Source of the DNA: Anodontia alba
Taxonomy: Eukaryota; Mollusca; Bivalvia; Lucinida; Lucinidae
DNA length: 64,000 nucleotides
Direction: 5' to 3'
Assembly: GCA_964016985.1 (NCBI GenBank)
Contig: OZ024827.1
Location: forward strand, 62,322,681 to 62,386,680
Below the pieces are notes generated by a model. That model was not told the DNA's origin, made no database searches, and worked only from the letters and a program-made list of their open reading frames with translations. This document shows positions 52,190-62,752 of the stretch, piece by piece. Numbering within the stretch: the stretch's first letter is position 1; the number at the start of each line of letters is the position of its first letter. The translations under genes and the position numbers were made by a program.

Positions 52190-53266
52190 TAAACAAGAGG
52201 GCCAAGACGGCCTTGTATTGCTCAGCTGATTACCAGACAAGTGACGAGTCAGTTGGCCTTTTGGTTCAAGAGAAGCGGTTCAATATAGATTTTCAAGATG
52301 GAGGCCAATTTCGATTTCCAATCAGGACAATTTTAGCTACTTTTTTTTTCTACAAGTCACCTCGATAATGAAGTTTTGAGTCAATTGGCCTTTTGATCAG
52401 AAGAAAAAGTTCAAAATAGATTTTCAACATGGCCTCTGGGCAACCATCTTGGATTATCGAACAGAATGATTTCAGCTATTTTTGATCCACAAGTCATCCT
52501 GATACTTCCTGTAAAGTTTCGAGTCTTTTCGCCTTTCTGTTCAAGAGAACGAGTTCAAAATAGATTTTAAAGATGCGACCACGGCGGCCATATTGCCTTT
52601 CCGATCAGAACAATTTTAGCGCTTTTTTTTTTAATCTACGTCACCCAGACACTTCCTACCAAGTTTCAAGTCAATTGGCCTTTCGGTTCTTGAGAAGAAG
52701 CACAAAAAGTTTTCCAAAATGGTAGCCATGGCGGCCATCTACGATTTTCGATCGGAACAATTTTAAATATTTTGGATTTACAAGTCAATCTGATGCTTTC
52801 TACCAAGTTTCGTGCCAACTGGCCTTTCGGTTCAGGAGAAGAAGTGAAAAATAGATTTTCAAGGTGGCGACCATGGCGGCCATCTTGGATTTCCGATCGG
52901 AGCGATGTTTTGCTATTTCTGATCTTTCATCCTGGTATTCCTACCAAGTTTCAAGTCAATCGGCCTTTTGGTTCAGGAGAAGCGAAAATAGATTTTCAAG
53001 ATAACCGCCACGGCAGCCGTCTTTGACCGGATCAGAATGATTTTAGCTACTTTTGATTTACAAGTCACTCAGATGCTTCGTACCAAGTTTCAAGTCAACT
53101 GGTTTTTCGGTTCAGGAGAAGAAGCAAAGAAAAAGATTTTCAAGATGGCCGCCACGACTGCGGCGATTTCCGATCGGAACGGTTTTAGTCATTTTTGATC
53201 TACAAATCACCCCAATGCTTACTACCAAGTTTCAAGTCAATTGGCCTTTCGGTTCAGGAGAAGAAG
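52190..53266 (+). repeat. ~140-bp tandem array (family D)
   Basis: Seven to eight units. Consensus blocks: GATTTTCAAGATGGC, GGCCATCTTGGATTTCCGAT, CGGAACAATTTTAGCTA, ACAAGTCACCCAGATGCTTC, TACCAAGTTTCAAGTCAATT, GGCCTTTCGGTTCAGGAGAA. The first unit is preceded by CAAGAGGGCCAAGACGG and GCTCAGCTGATTACC. Non-coding: blocks shift frame between units. Ends abruptly at C3. Confidence 0.88.
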
Positions 53267-53631
53267 CGAACCTCAATGGCTCGAACATCTTTGGGACCAT
53301 GGAAATTTATTCTAGATATGGGTAGTTTGAGTCACTGAGAGTTAATTGTAGCGCCAGGTTAGGAGACAAATGGGAATAATATATGGCTGTATAACCGATC
53401 TTCTATAAAATAACGTTATGTTGAGTGTACTCATTAGAATCGCCTCGATGAGGCGATTCTAATGAGTACACCCAACATACATTTTCATGATAAAATATGA
53501 AAAAAATCCTAAAATATCCCTAAATATTTGTTTGCTTGAGCTGTCGGAAGAATTTTCTAGGGACTCAAAAATGAGTTCGAATTAGCCATGGTAAACGAGT
53601 CATCGGTGTTCGAGTCATTGAGGTTTTACTG
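53267..53631 (+). mobile_element. Family C MITE, copy C3 (5' tip missing)
   Basis: Starts CGAACCTCAATGGCTCGAAC without the CAGT tip, directly at the end of array D. Right end ATTGAGGTTTTACTG then TA. Apex GTACTCATTAGAATCGCCTC and its inverse is perfect. Confidence 0.85.
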
Positions 53632-53813
53632 TATGCGTTTGCTTATTTATCCACGAAAATATATGCAATGGGTACTCATTTGAGGCGCCTCGCGGGCGCG
53701 TTTATAATTAATACCAAGAACATGTTATCGAGGAGAAATGAGAATAATAAATAAATCATGGTTCTAAAAGCACCTTTTTCAGATCTATTGCTCACAAGTA
53801 CACGTTTCACATA
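53632..53813. repeat. Family Q-like hairpin remnant
   Basis: CACGAAAATATATGCAATGG, GTACTCATTTGAGGCGCCTC and GAACATGTTATCG suggest a worn relative of the A/C apex. Confidence 0.35.
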
Positions 53814-55400
53814 CGAGGGCCGTTCCAAAAGAATTGCTTATTGTGTCGTTGCTCGATATTCATGTGGAACTCGAAAAAAAAGGATAAAAATACCCGTATA
53901 GCGCTATCCAATACCAACACATTGATGTGTACATGTGCCCATAAATCTAACTGAAAGATAGATGTAGATAATTTGCCATTTGAATACACGCAGTCGTTGA
54001 CTAAAAATGGTTGGTAAAACTATTACCAAGACGGAGGAAATACGGGCCTACATAAAAGCTCGTTCTAAGATAGGTTGTTCTTTGAAACAAATATTTACTG
54101 AAATTTCTGTTGTTCACGGATCTACTAATGTGTCTTACAGCATGGATTTTAGATGGAAAAAGAAATTTGATTCTGAGTTTGAGTCGATCGAAAATGCACC
54201 CAAATCAAGACGGCCAAAGTTTGCGTCTCGTGACGAAATCGTATCAAAAGTAAAAGAAACAGTTGTAAGAGATGCTAGGTATACAGTATGTGATAAACCA
54301 TGAATGGTTTGTATCTCATTACATTCTAAATAATATCTTGAATGCTAGGAAGATTTCTTACAAGTTGGTTCTTCATTTTTGACTGTTGGTCAAAAGAAGC
54401 CGAGAGTCAAAATAGCCAAACAATTGATCAAACTATTTCCAAAATATATTGAAAAAAAAAACTTGTAAATGATGTCACTGGTTGGGTTCATTGTTTCGAA
54501 CTGTTAGGAAGGTTAGCAATAAAGTACTGGCTACAAAAACAAACAGCAAAGTACCAGTAATTGCTAAACGCACGTTAAGTGCAACAAAGTTTTTGTATGC
54601 AATCTTCTCTGGTGAAGGCATTGCAATACACGTGCCAGTGAGAACGGGCAAAAGTGTTACTACAAAAATTCTTCAAAGATGTGGTTTTGATAAAATGAAA
54701 ACGGTTCTATCAGAAATGGCGCCCAGTCACGCATTACGAAAACATGCCTATTCAAATATACTGGTAATTTTACAACCAAAAAAGGAAAATGTTCAGATAA
54801 AATTTCTGATATTTTTCATATTCCTGCTCAAAACATAGATTGTGGGTACTCGTTAGAACCGCCTCAGCGAGGCGGTTTTAACGAGTACCCACAATCTATG
54901 TTTTTTAGCAAAATAAGAAAAATAATGCATACCCCTGTAAACCCCAGTTTTACTATATGTAAGTGGGGTTTAATGGGGTCAAAATCATATAGGCGTGTTT
55001 TCGTGATGGGTTTCAAACATGTCCGACTTCTACATGATAATGCCCAAACCCATACGTCTGCCATCGTTACAATTACTTTGCAAAAAGAGCAGGCAAGTTT
55101 TACCACACCCTTCTTATCCACCAGACCTTGTCCATTGTTACTTATTTCAGAAATTGAAAACCTTCCTCGCTCGAAAGAGATATTGGTCCAGGCAGGCGCT
55201 TGGATCTGCCGTTTACCAGTACCTTACCAGTATATCTAAATCAGGGTACCGTGATGCATCCCGAAAGTGGATTCATCGACTGAAATCATGCTTTTCTAGC
55301 CATTGGGACTACTTTAAAGCATTAAATAAATAAATTTGTGATTACTTACATTTTGAACGTTCCTGGTCAAAATAAGCAATACTTTTCGAAACTCCCCGGG
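53814..55400 (+). pseudogene. Dead mariner-like transposon 1, split by A11
   Basis: TA at 53812-53813, left TIR CGAGGGCCGTTCCAAAAG, right TIR inverse around 55371-55400 (AATAAGCAATACTTTTCGAA). The reading frame starts at 54007 with a helix-turn-helix region (MVGKTITKTEEIRAY...RWKKKF) and stops at 54300. Further pieces in other frames: SLFRTVRKVSNKVLATK (54485 on), LLHDNAQTH with the second catalytic D (~55024-55050), PPDLVHCYLFQKLK with a decayed third block, and RDASRKWIHRLKSCFSSH at the C-terminus. Several frameshifts and stops. MITE A11 (54732-55008) sits just before the HDN block. Confidence 0.87.
54732..55008 (-). mobile_element. Family A MITE, copy A11, inside a mariner relic
   Basis: CATTACGAAAACATGCC to GGCGTGTTTTCGTGATG. 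Removing it joins GTCACG and GGTTTC, which reads RPVTGFKHVRLLHDN in one frame. So the flanks show no extra bases and the insertion left no TSD of useful length. Confidence 0.9.
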
Positions 55401-55616
55401 AGTGTGTTTAACGTAATCTTCAATTTAAATGTTAAAAAAAGGAAAAAAAATAACTACAGCCAACCCGTTTTTAAGAGAGCACTCAAGGGATCCCTAAAAT
55501 GTGGTCTTTCGTGCAGGTGGCTTTTAATACAGGTCAGAATGATCCTACTACATTTCCAGGTATGTTCTCAAGGGGTCTTTTTTAACAAACGGTGGTCTCT
55601 TAACAGAGATGTTTAA

Positions 55617-55905
55617 CCATTTCAGCCCTGCTGACCAGAAACCTTTGCAATCAGAGTAGATCCGAATGAGATGGCTCATAATGAGAAGGCTCTACCCAGT
55701 AAGCATTCTACATAAATCTATAGCGGGCCGTTATCGGCCCGTCAGCTACCCTGACGGGCCGATAACGGCCCACTATAGATTTATGTAGAATGCTAGCTGG
55801 GTACACTGTTCGCCATTATATTCCTGATTTTTGACAGATACCCTTGTTACAGTAATGTACATGCCATAATTTAGATATAGAAAAGCCCACTTCAGAAACT
55901 CAGGG
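55617..55905. mobile_element. Family H MITE, copy H6, split by I2
   Basis: TTAA at 55613-55616 and 55906-55909. CCATTTCAGCCCTGCTGACC left end, AACTCAGGG right end. The hairpin right arm contains the I2 insertion. Confidence 0.8.
55695..55801. mobile_element. Family I palindromic MITE, copy I2
   Basis: TA at 55693-55694 and 55802-55803; the H consensus ATCTACACTG shows the empty site with a single TA. Ends CCCAGTAAGCATTCTAC and GTAGAATGCTAGCTGGG; almost the full 107 bp is self-complementary (ATAGCGGGCCGTTATCGGCC and inverse). Confidence 0.9.
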
Positions 55906-55909
55906 TTAA

Positions 55910-56704
55910 GACTGCGGTCTGCTAATTGTTTTCTGTGGCAGAATAATGGTTTAATTTCTTGGTGGCGCGGATACAATAACGGAAGATGAAAGCTATTTCC
56001 AATAATGAAGTATTTTAGGATTATCGCTTATGATACATGACAAAGATCACATCTTCGAATATACTATGAATTATTTACTTAAGCTCGAGTGCGAATTGTT
56101 TTTATATTAGATCTAACGACGTTGCATGCAACTAATTTTCGTTATAGCCCTTATCTGATCATACATATTTCTTTCTGATGTATTAGATGGCATATGCTGA
56201 CTATTTATTCTAGCTGATTTCAGAAATAACTGAATAATTATGTTTGCATTTATATCCAGAAACGTAGTAATAAAAGAGTTTAACAGATCGGCTAATTGAG
56301 ACCTCCCATGAGAAAAGCAACAGTTGTCTATCTACGCAAAAAGCAGAGATAAAGACGAGCTAGCATATCCGCTCATTCTAATCAGATTCTCCGCGAATCC
56401 GTTAGAAATAGTTTAAACCTTTGTTCGTGGTGACTATTGTTAACGCGAGCAATGATCCTGGTAGAGCTGTTTAGATGTACAGTCTGATCTGGAATTTCGC
56501 TGTTAATATGTGGAAAATGCCATTTTCTTTCAGCAGTCTTCAATTACGACATGACAGAATACTTGCTTTACTGAACCTTCAATAAATATCGTGAAGAAAC
56601 AATTTCAAGATAGTTTTCAGATATCTGCGTCAACCATTCTTAAACTGGAAGCAGTATCATTATGGATTACAGTGTCTGAAGATAGAAGTTTTTTTAGAAA
56701 AAAC
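55910..56704. other. Gene-free stretch
   Basis: No repeat partner or coding signal seen. Confidence 0.35.
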
Positions 56705-56708
56705 TTAA

Positions 56709-56886
56709 ACATTTCATCCCTGAGTTTCTGAAGTGGAGTTGTCCATGCCATTGTTCCAAATAGGAGTTTCAGTGAAAAATCAACAGAATGACAAAGTGTA
56801 GGTCCTGATGAGATGGCTTGTTATGAGCTGTCTCACCAGGATCTACACTGTTTGCAAAATATCTTTCGTCTGCAAGGCTGAAAAAG
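56709..56886. mobile_element. Family H MITE, copy H7
   Basis: TTAA at 56705-56708 and 56887-56890. ACATTTCATCCCTGAG left, GGCTGAAAAAG right, hairpin GATGAGATGGCTTGTTATGA / GCTGTCTCACC. Confidence 0.82.
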
Positions 56887-57053
56887 TTAAGGAGAACTTA
56901 TGCACTTTCAGGGTAGACATCACTTTCAAATTTATTTTGCCTCCCCCATAGAGGCAAACTGGTTCATGCAATAGTAGACATTTTCAGAAGGACTGGGTGT
57001 GCAAGAAAGCGAAAAGGAAGTCACAAAAGCTTTCAATGCGAGTCGAACAATTA

Positions 57054-59665
57054 CGAGGGACGGTTGGAAAATATCCGGACTGTTTGCTCTTTCTTATGGC
57101 GTGATATACGTTGCAATATTGTATCTGATAATATATTTGTTCCATATTAAAAATATGTATTCTGTATTAAGATATTTATTGTCAATAAAATATATTCATT
57201 CACAATAAAACATTTATTTGCGATATAAAAATATATTTCTTTGCTACAAGAATATTTATTGCCAATAGAAATATATTTATTTACGATAAAATATTCATTG
57301 GCAATAAAAATATATTTATTCATAATAAAAAATATTTATGTGTGATGTATATATATTTTTTGCAAATTAGATATGTATTGATACAATAATATTCATTGTA
57401 AGTTCAAAAAATATATTGGGTAAAATTAGCATCGTGGGATATGATGTAGCCTTGTAACAGAAAATTTCATTGGCTCGACAATAGTTCCGGTGGTTTGATC
57501 CTTTGTCAACTTGCTGCTAAGATTTTCGCACCTTAGACTTTCGTCCTTGGATGCCCCCATGTTTGCCGGTTTCCTAGAATGTTAGAGACTTTGTTTCAGT
57601 TTTGTTAACTTTTCTATGAGAACTTTAGCTCTAGTTGCCCAGTCAGCACGGAAACATTAGGACACGTATGGACTAATGGTCCAAGATCAGCACCCAAAAT
57701 CTGGACTATATATTCAAGTAAATAATACTTTTAGGTTTAAAAAAGTCATATGCACCATTAATCCGCGAGGACAACAAGTCACGTCCAGAACAAGGAATCT
57801 GCAACACACGAGAGAAATACTGAGTTGACGTGTCGGTAGAAGCGCTAGTCCGGGGGTGCGAGGTGACCAAGGATCAAAAAGTGCGAATTGACTATGGTCG
57901 AAACGGCCAAGGATCGAATTGACCATAAATCGCGAACCAAATCAATATGGCAGCGCTCTGTGAAATCAATGGAGGCTGCCATTATTAGGTTTCACAGAGC
58001 CAATGAAATTCGTTGTTACGAAACCGTGTCATATCCCACAATGCTAATTTTTACCAACGTATTTTTTTAACACATTGCAGATAGATATTTTTTATTGTGA
58101 TACAACAGAATATTGATTCAATAAATAAATATCAATTTTATAAACATTTTATATTTTGAATCAATATATTTTTATTGCCAATACATATGTTTTGTTGCAT
58201 ATGATTATACTTATTATAGAACAAATATTTTTATTTTGAAAAAAAAAATAATTTTATGGCTAATAAATAAATTTAATTATCAATAAATATATTTTATTGC
58301 CAATGAATATTTATTTTGCAAATAAATAATTTTTATTGCCAATAAATAAAATTTATTGCCAATAAATATCTATTTTGCATATAAATATAGTTTTATTGGG
58401 CATAAATATCTTAATATAGAATACATATTTTAATATGGAACAAATATATTACCAGATACAATATTGCAACGTATGTCACGCCATACTTTCTCAAAAACCG
58501 TTAAATATTTTTTCAATTTTTTTTTTTTATGTTATTCTCAATGTATTCCTCACCTACGTCTATACACTTTGGATCTTTTGTATTCCCTCTGCAAACCATA
58601 CTGCAGAGATACCGATTTACATCTGAAATCAAAGCCGCCCTGGTCTTATATTTGCTTCCAGTGAGCCGGTTTTCAGTTCTGGAAACAAAGTCACAGGGGC
58701 ATGGTCCTATGCTGTCCGGAGGGTGGGACGACAATTGTCATTTAAAGGACTTGATTTGTTCTACTGTAGATGAGGCAGTATAAGAGACGGACATTGTCAT
58801 GCAAAAAAGGAGATTTTTCTGGACTAGCTATGGGCGCGACTTTTTCAGGTTTTCTTCGTTTTCAAAATTGCTTCTGAATATCTAGCAGTTATAGTTCGAT
58901 ATTTGGGTATGAAATGAGCCAGTATTATTCCATGTGAATCCCACAAAGCAACCAGCATAACCTGCCAGCAGATAGAGACAGTTTAAACTTCTTGGGAGGC
59001 GGGAAACCAGCTCGTTTTCACTGCTTTGACTGAACCTTTGTTTCAGGTTCAGCATAATGAACAAAAATTTTCCCCCAGTGATAATACTGTTCAAAAACGT
59101 ATTTTTATCATGGTTAAAACACCCAAAATGTTCTTTTGCTAGGTCACCCTGGATGCCTTTTGGTCTTCTGTTAGCTGTTTCGGCATCCACCTCGCACTTA
59201 ACCTTGCTCACACCCAGTGTTTCGTGTAAAATTTGATGTGCCGATGCTTTACCGATGCTAAACTGATTAGCTACCTCCTGCAATGTCACTGCGATTTTTG
59301 TTGACAAGAACTTCAACACTCGCACCATTTTAGAGGTCACTACCTCAGCGGGCCTCTCTAGTCTAGGCTTGTTTCTCACGCTTATCCAGTCCTCCCTAAA
59401 CTATGAAACCCAGCTATAAACGGTTGAAAAGCTAAAAGCAGAAATGTTATTACTGATCTCTGTTCCTACAGCATAGCTTCCATTGTAGCTTTAACATCTA
59501 CCTTGTTTGAATGCTTACAGCTTCGTGCATACATACCTCTCAGAAGTATGAAAGTAAACTGACAGATTTATAGGCGATAAAATGTAGTTTTCGCTCATGT
59601 ATAATATGTGTAGGTAGCTGCTGCACGTGGAAAGACAGGGGCATGAAAAGTCCGACGGCCCCTCG
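57054..59665 (-). pseudogene. Dead mariner-like transposon 2, split by a foldback element
   Basis: TA at 57052-57053 and 59666-59667. Left TIR CGAGGGACGGTTGGAAAATA, right TIR inverse CGAGGGGCCGTCGGAC. The minus strand carries the relic. Near 59379-59180: RPAEVVTSKMVRVLKFLS and VTLQEVANQFSIGKASAHQI (second helix-turn-helix). Then a decayed middle (SHGI/IPKYRT-like text near 58900) and LHDNVRLLY near 58795. The C-terminal part is CPCDFVSRTENRLTGSKY, RAALISDVNRYL (58730-58600). Stops and frameshifts throughout. The foldback element 57095-58485 is inserted 41 bp inside the left TIR edge; without it the element is about 1.2 kb. Confidence 0.85.
57095..58485. mobile_element. 1.39-kb foldback transposon with ~380-bp arms
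   Basis: Ends TATGGCGTGATATACGTTGC and the inverse of TATGGCGTGACATACGTTGC. A 6-bp TSD CTTTCT lies at 57089-57094 and 58486-58491. Arms run to about 57474 and from about 57995. They consist of a terminal ~60 bp, then AT-rich AATAAATATTTATTGCCAAT-like repeats, then AAAATTAGCAT(C/T)GTGGGATA and AATTTCATTGGCTC. The ~520-bp centre has no convincing gene. The superfamily is not assigned. Confidence 0.85.
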
Positions 59666-59667
59666 TA

Positions 59668-60095
59668 TTTGTAGTTTTACATTTCAAGAGATTATGTCTT
59701 TGTTCGAGCCCTCCGTGGTTCAACTAGCGGTTTTCTGTAGATGTGGCTACCAGTGTCTGAGGCCTAATCTTTGTTTCATCCCAATGACTTAATTTGATTT
59801 ACACATCTTTCTGTGTAGACTGGCTCCAGTCGTTTCTGCATTTTTGTCATTCTTTGTCACTTCCTGTAGCTGTATTTATCTCTTTAATCCCACTTCACTA
59901 TTTTAGTACAGAAACTATCTTTTCCACTAAGAAACGTAACTTATCAAATCATTATAAGCTGTACTAGATTATCCTTTAAAAAGGAAATTGAAAATGATAG
60001 AAAAGATAGAGTCTGGAGACAGACTACTTTCCGTGATGTGTCACGGATTCGGTTAAGAGGCTTGTGTGGGAGTGCAATAGTTATTTTGTAAAATA
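59668..60095. repeat. Diverged family P palindrome and unassigned sequence
   Basis: TAGACTGGCTCCAGTCG at 59816 and GAGTCTGGAGACAGACTA near 60026 are the worn ends of a P-like element. Nothing else recognised. Confidence 0.35.
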
Positions 60096-60422
60096 CAGTC
60101 ATTCTCGTTATCTCGAAGTCCAAGGAACTGTCATAAATACTTCGAGATATCCGTACCTAGACATATCGACTACAGATTTTTTAAACTGGGGAAAAATAAA
60201 TCGAACAACCACATTTCACAAATGAATATGCAGTTTGACTCTTGAAGTTAGAGATAAAATAAAAATATTGTGGAAAGTAGGAGAAATTGCTCATTTCTCC
60301 TCTTTTCTACAATGTTTTGTTACCTATTGTTCGATTTCCATGTTGAATGCAGGGACCAGATTTTCACTTCGAGGTAAGTGGTTATTCGAGATAAACGAAG
60401 TCGAGATAACGAGAGTCGACTG
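60096..60422 (+). mobile_element. Family B MITE, copy B6
   Basis: TA at 60094-60095 and 60423-60424. TIR CAGTCATTCTCGTTATC and inverse CAGTCGACTCTCGTTATC. The apex hairpin is shortened. Confidence 0.88.
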
Positions 60423-60555
60423 TAGTTTAGAGGATATCCAGGAATGACCACAATCACTAAACACAGCCAACCAATGACACCAAGAGGAAGAGTACACGGG
60501 CCATGATAGAGAGTACACAAGCCACAAACCGAGAAAATAAGAAAAATATGATCAA

Positions 60556-60742
60556 TTAATCTTTCCTTCAACCTTTAACTTCCTGTAGTTAAAACAAGCA
60601 GTGCAGACCCTGATCAGACGCCGCATTCTTCGGCGTCTGATCTTGGTCTGTACTGTTTGCCAATATTCCAAGCAAGATTTTACAGATTATCATCAACAAC
60701 AGCACTCTGACGTCACAACGACAAGAAAATAAGGCTATTACA
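60556..60742 (+). mobile_element. Family F element, copy F6 (internal fragment)
   Basis: CCTTTAACTTCCTGTAGTTA, GCAGTGCAGACC hairpin with a perfect stem CAGACGCCG/CGGCGTCTG, then AGCACTCTGACGTCACAACG (perfect CRE). Both ends missing. Confidence 0.7.
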
Positions 60743-60779
60743 GTTCCATTCAAGCTTGTGCTGGGAGTGGGGGTGCGTA

Positions 60780-60976
60780 TGGACTGGCTCCAGTCTCCAG
60801 TGACTAAACATTTTTTTCTTATATCATCCTGTTTCATAATCTACTAAAATAATACCAAAAGTAATACTAGTGACCAGCCTTTATAGTCACGATAAAATTT
60901 TGGTTTTGTTTTAGAGGATTATCAAACAGGATTATAAGAATAAATATTTAGTCACTAGAGACTGGAGCCAGTCTAC
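60780..60976. mobile_element. Family P palindromic MITE, copy P2
   Basis: GGACTGGCTCCAGTCTCCAG and AGACTGGAGCCAGTCTAC ends; arms ATCATCCTGTTTCATA and TATCAAACAGGATTATAAGA. Confidence 0.75.
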
Positions 60977-61189
60977 AGAACGGTCAGTAGTAAACACTAC
61001 CGGGGTGGTGGTAGCGAGAAAATCGATTGCACTGACGCCAAATCTTCAACCTAGGTCCAAATGTTGTAAAAATACAAACAATGATCTTTCCGAATAAGTC
61101 AAAATTGCCGTTTAAGTTTCTGTTTTCAAATAAAAATTCAACAAGAGCGCTCTAAAACATTTTCCTACTAGATGGCTGGTAAAAGAATC
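60977..61189. other. Unassigned
   Basis: No feature seen. Confidence 0.3.
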
Positions 61190-61500
61190 TTACAGGTATT
61201 ACATGCTTGACCTAGGACAGGGTGTTATTAAATCAAAATTTCTTTGCAACAAATATAGTCGACAAGCCTCGATGTCAGTGCGGTGAAGTAGAATTGACTA
61301 AACATTTTCTTTTAGAATGCCTAAAGTGTGACTGTAAAAACACATATGTGATACCGAGTAAAAACGTGAGACAAAGTCACCCGAGTCTGAAGATTTTAAT
61401 TTCTGGAGGTGAACATTTAGCTATCTCAGCCCTCAAGAAAATGGGCGACCTATTATTGTGTGCTTTGAACTGGCTTAACCAACGGGCTAATTTTTGATAA
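61190..61500 (+). pseudogene. LINE C-terminal fragment
   Basis: The frame at 61222-61497 (91 residues) starts LNQNFFATNIVDKPRCQCGE, then VELTKHFLLECLKC. A C-x-C...H-x4-C zinc-finger-like motif (CQCG...HFLLEC) after a LN..LF..N segment is typical of the C-terminus of non-LTR retrotransposon polyproteins. The frame before it reads ATNIV in continuity but no reverse transcriptase core is present, so this is a 5'-truncated copy. Following sequence to 61895 shares blocks with 19340-19505 and may be its 3' UTR. Confidence 0.55.
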
Positions 61501-61926
61501 TGTCATGTATAAGCACGTATTCGTCTGAAGATCAAGCGACATATTCCCTCGTAGCAAATTCAATCGATACCTAGCCAATACATAGTTTTCATAGATGAAC
61601 AGTACAGACAGGAGCATTTAGGGTCGGGTATATGCTTTTTACTATTGTTTTATCGCAGGTATCTCAAAACTCGACCTGGATTTCGAATTTTCGACTGTCT
61701 AACTCTAAATGTTTACAATAAAATCTGTAAATGTTGCCCTTGGAAACAAATAACATCTAAACGAACGAACATCGGAGTTTCGGTTTATTTGAGACTCTTC
61801 ATACACGTACGTATGGCAGTAATCTAGTTTGCAAGGCTGCATACGCTCCCTGGGATCGATTTATGTGGAACCCCATTTTCCGAGATACTAGAACAGGCTC
61901 AATGGCTCCAACGAAAATAAAAATTA
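61501..61926 (+). repeat. Possible LINE 3' UTR
   Basis: CTTGGAAACAAATAACA, TTTGAGACTCTTCATA, GGCAGTAAT and GTTTGCAAGGCTG match 19360-19460 in order. No coding signal. Confidence 0.35.
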
Positions 61927-62282
61927 CAGTCGACTCTGGTTATCTCGAAGTCCAGGGGACTCTCTGAAATACTTCGAACTATCCACCTTGATATATCAGA
62001 TTTGCAGAATTGAGGAAAAAATAAATCGAACAACCACATTTCACAAATGAATATGTAATATGACTCCTATAATATATGTGTAATTGGACTCTTGAAGTTA
62101 GAGATATATTGAAAATATTGTGGAAAAGAGGAGAAATTGCTCCTTAGGAGCAATTTCTCCTCTTTTTTCACAATATTTAATTACTCGTTGTTAGATGTTC
62201 ATGTTAAAACAGGGACCAGATTCTCATTTTGAGATAAGCGGTTATTCGAGATAAGCGAAGTCGAGATAACGAGAGTCAACTG
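61927..62282 (+). mobile_element. Family B MITE, copy B7
   Basis: TA at 61925-61926 and 62283-62284. TIRs CAGTCGACTCTGGTTATC and inverse CAGTTGACTCTCGTTATC. Perfect apex GGAGAAATTGCTCC plus inverse. A near-consensus full copy. Confidence 0.9.
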
Positions 62283-62304
62283 TATAACTCTAAACTTTAT
62301 CTGT

Positions 62305-62610
62305 TGTCAGTTTTGTGAGTGTGTTCATTGCTCTATAGGGTCATTCATTTTAGAAACTGTTTATCTTCACTACTGCTGGTGTTAGTGTTGTGTGGCGGCC
62401 GTAAAACGTCTCCCTGTACTTCATTATATTAAAGTTTATATTTTCTAGTCCTTTGTGATCATTAAGTCCATTCCGCGATTTTTGAAAGATTTTATGGGAG
62501 TCACTGATGAGGTCTAACTGGTCGAAACTAGCTAGTCTGGCCCAGAAAACTTGACATTCCGACTGTTTTCAGCTCTGTTAATGTTTTTATTGCTCTTAAG
62601 GGTCTATCTT
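62305..62610 (+). mobile_element. Hammerhead-bearing (retrozyme-like) repeat, copy 2
   Basis: From GTCAGTTTTGTGAGTG the unit runs GTTCATTGCTCTATAGGGTC, TTTATCTTCACTACTGCTGG, GTGTTGTGTGGCGGCCGTAA, AACGTCTCCCTGTACTTCA, TTTCTAGTCCTTTGTGATC, CGCGATTTTTGAAAG, then the ribozyme. After it, CTGTTTTCAGCTCTGTTAAT and GTTTTTATTGCTCTTAAGGG restart the same order. So it is more than one unit of about 260 bp in tandem, as expected for retrozymes. No coding frame. Confidence 0.78.
62499..62545 (+). ncRNA. Hammerhead ribozyme motif 2 (intact core)
   Basis: Stem I GGG-A-GTCA (bulged A), CTGATGA (62504-62510), stem II GGTC-TAACT-GGTC (G-C and wobble pairs), GAAA (62524-62527), stem III CT-AGCT-AG, TC with cleavage C at 62537, then TGGCCC pairing back to stem I. 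All conserved core residues present. Type I topology (stem I open). Confidence 0.82.
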
Positions 62611-62752
62611 TTTAAAGTATTTTCACCCAATTTAACATCATGCATTCAAAATTTCGGGCTATTTAAGTTAGGTGCAAAATTCGAACTATGCGCCAGCGCA
62701 CGATCTAAGAGTACTCTTTGGAGAACCCGGAGACTGTAGAAGGCAGATACGA

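Noticed and set aside
58882..59379. 165-residue open frame as a functional gene
   Set aside because: Only part of a frameshifted mariner relic; catalytic region is broken and the element is interrupted.
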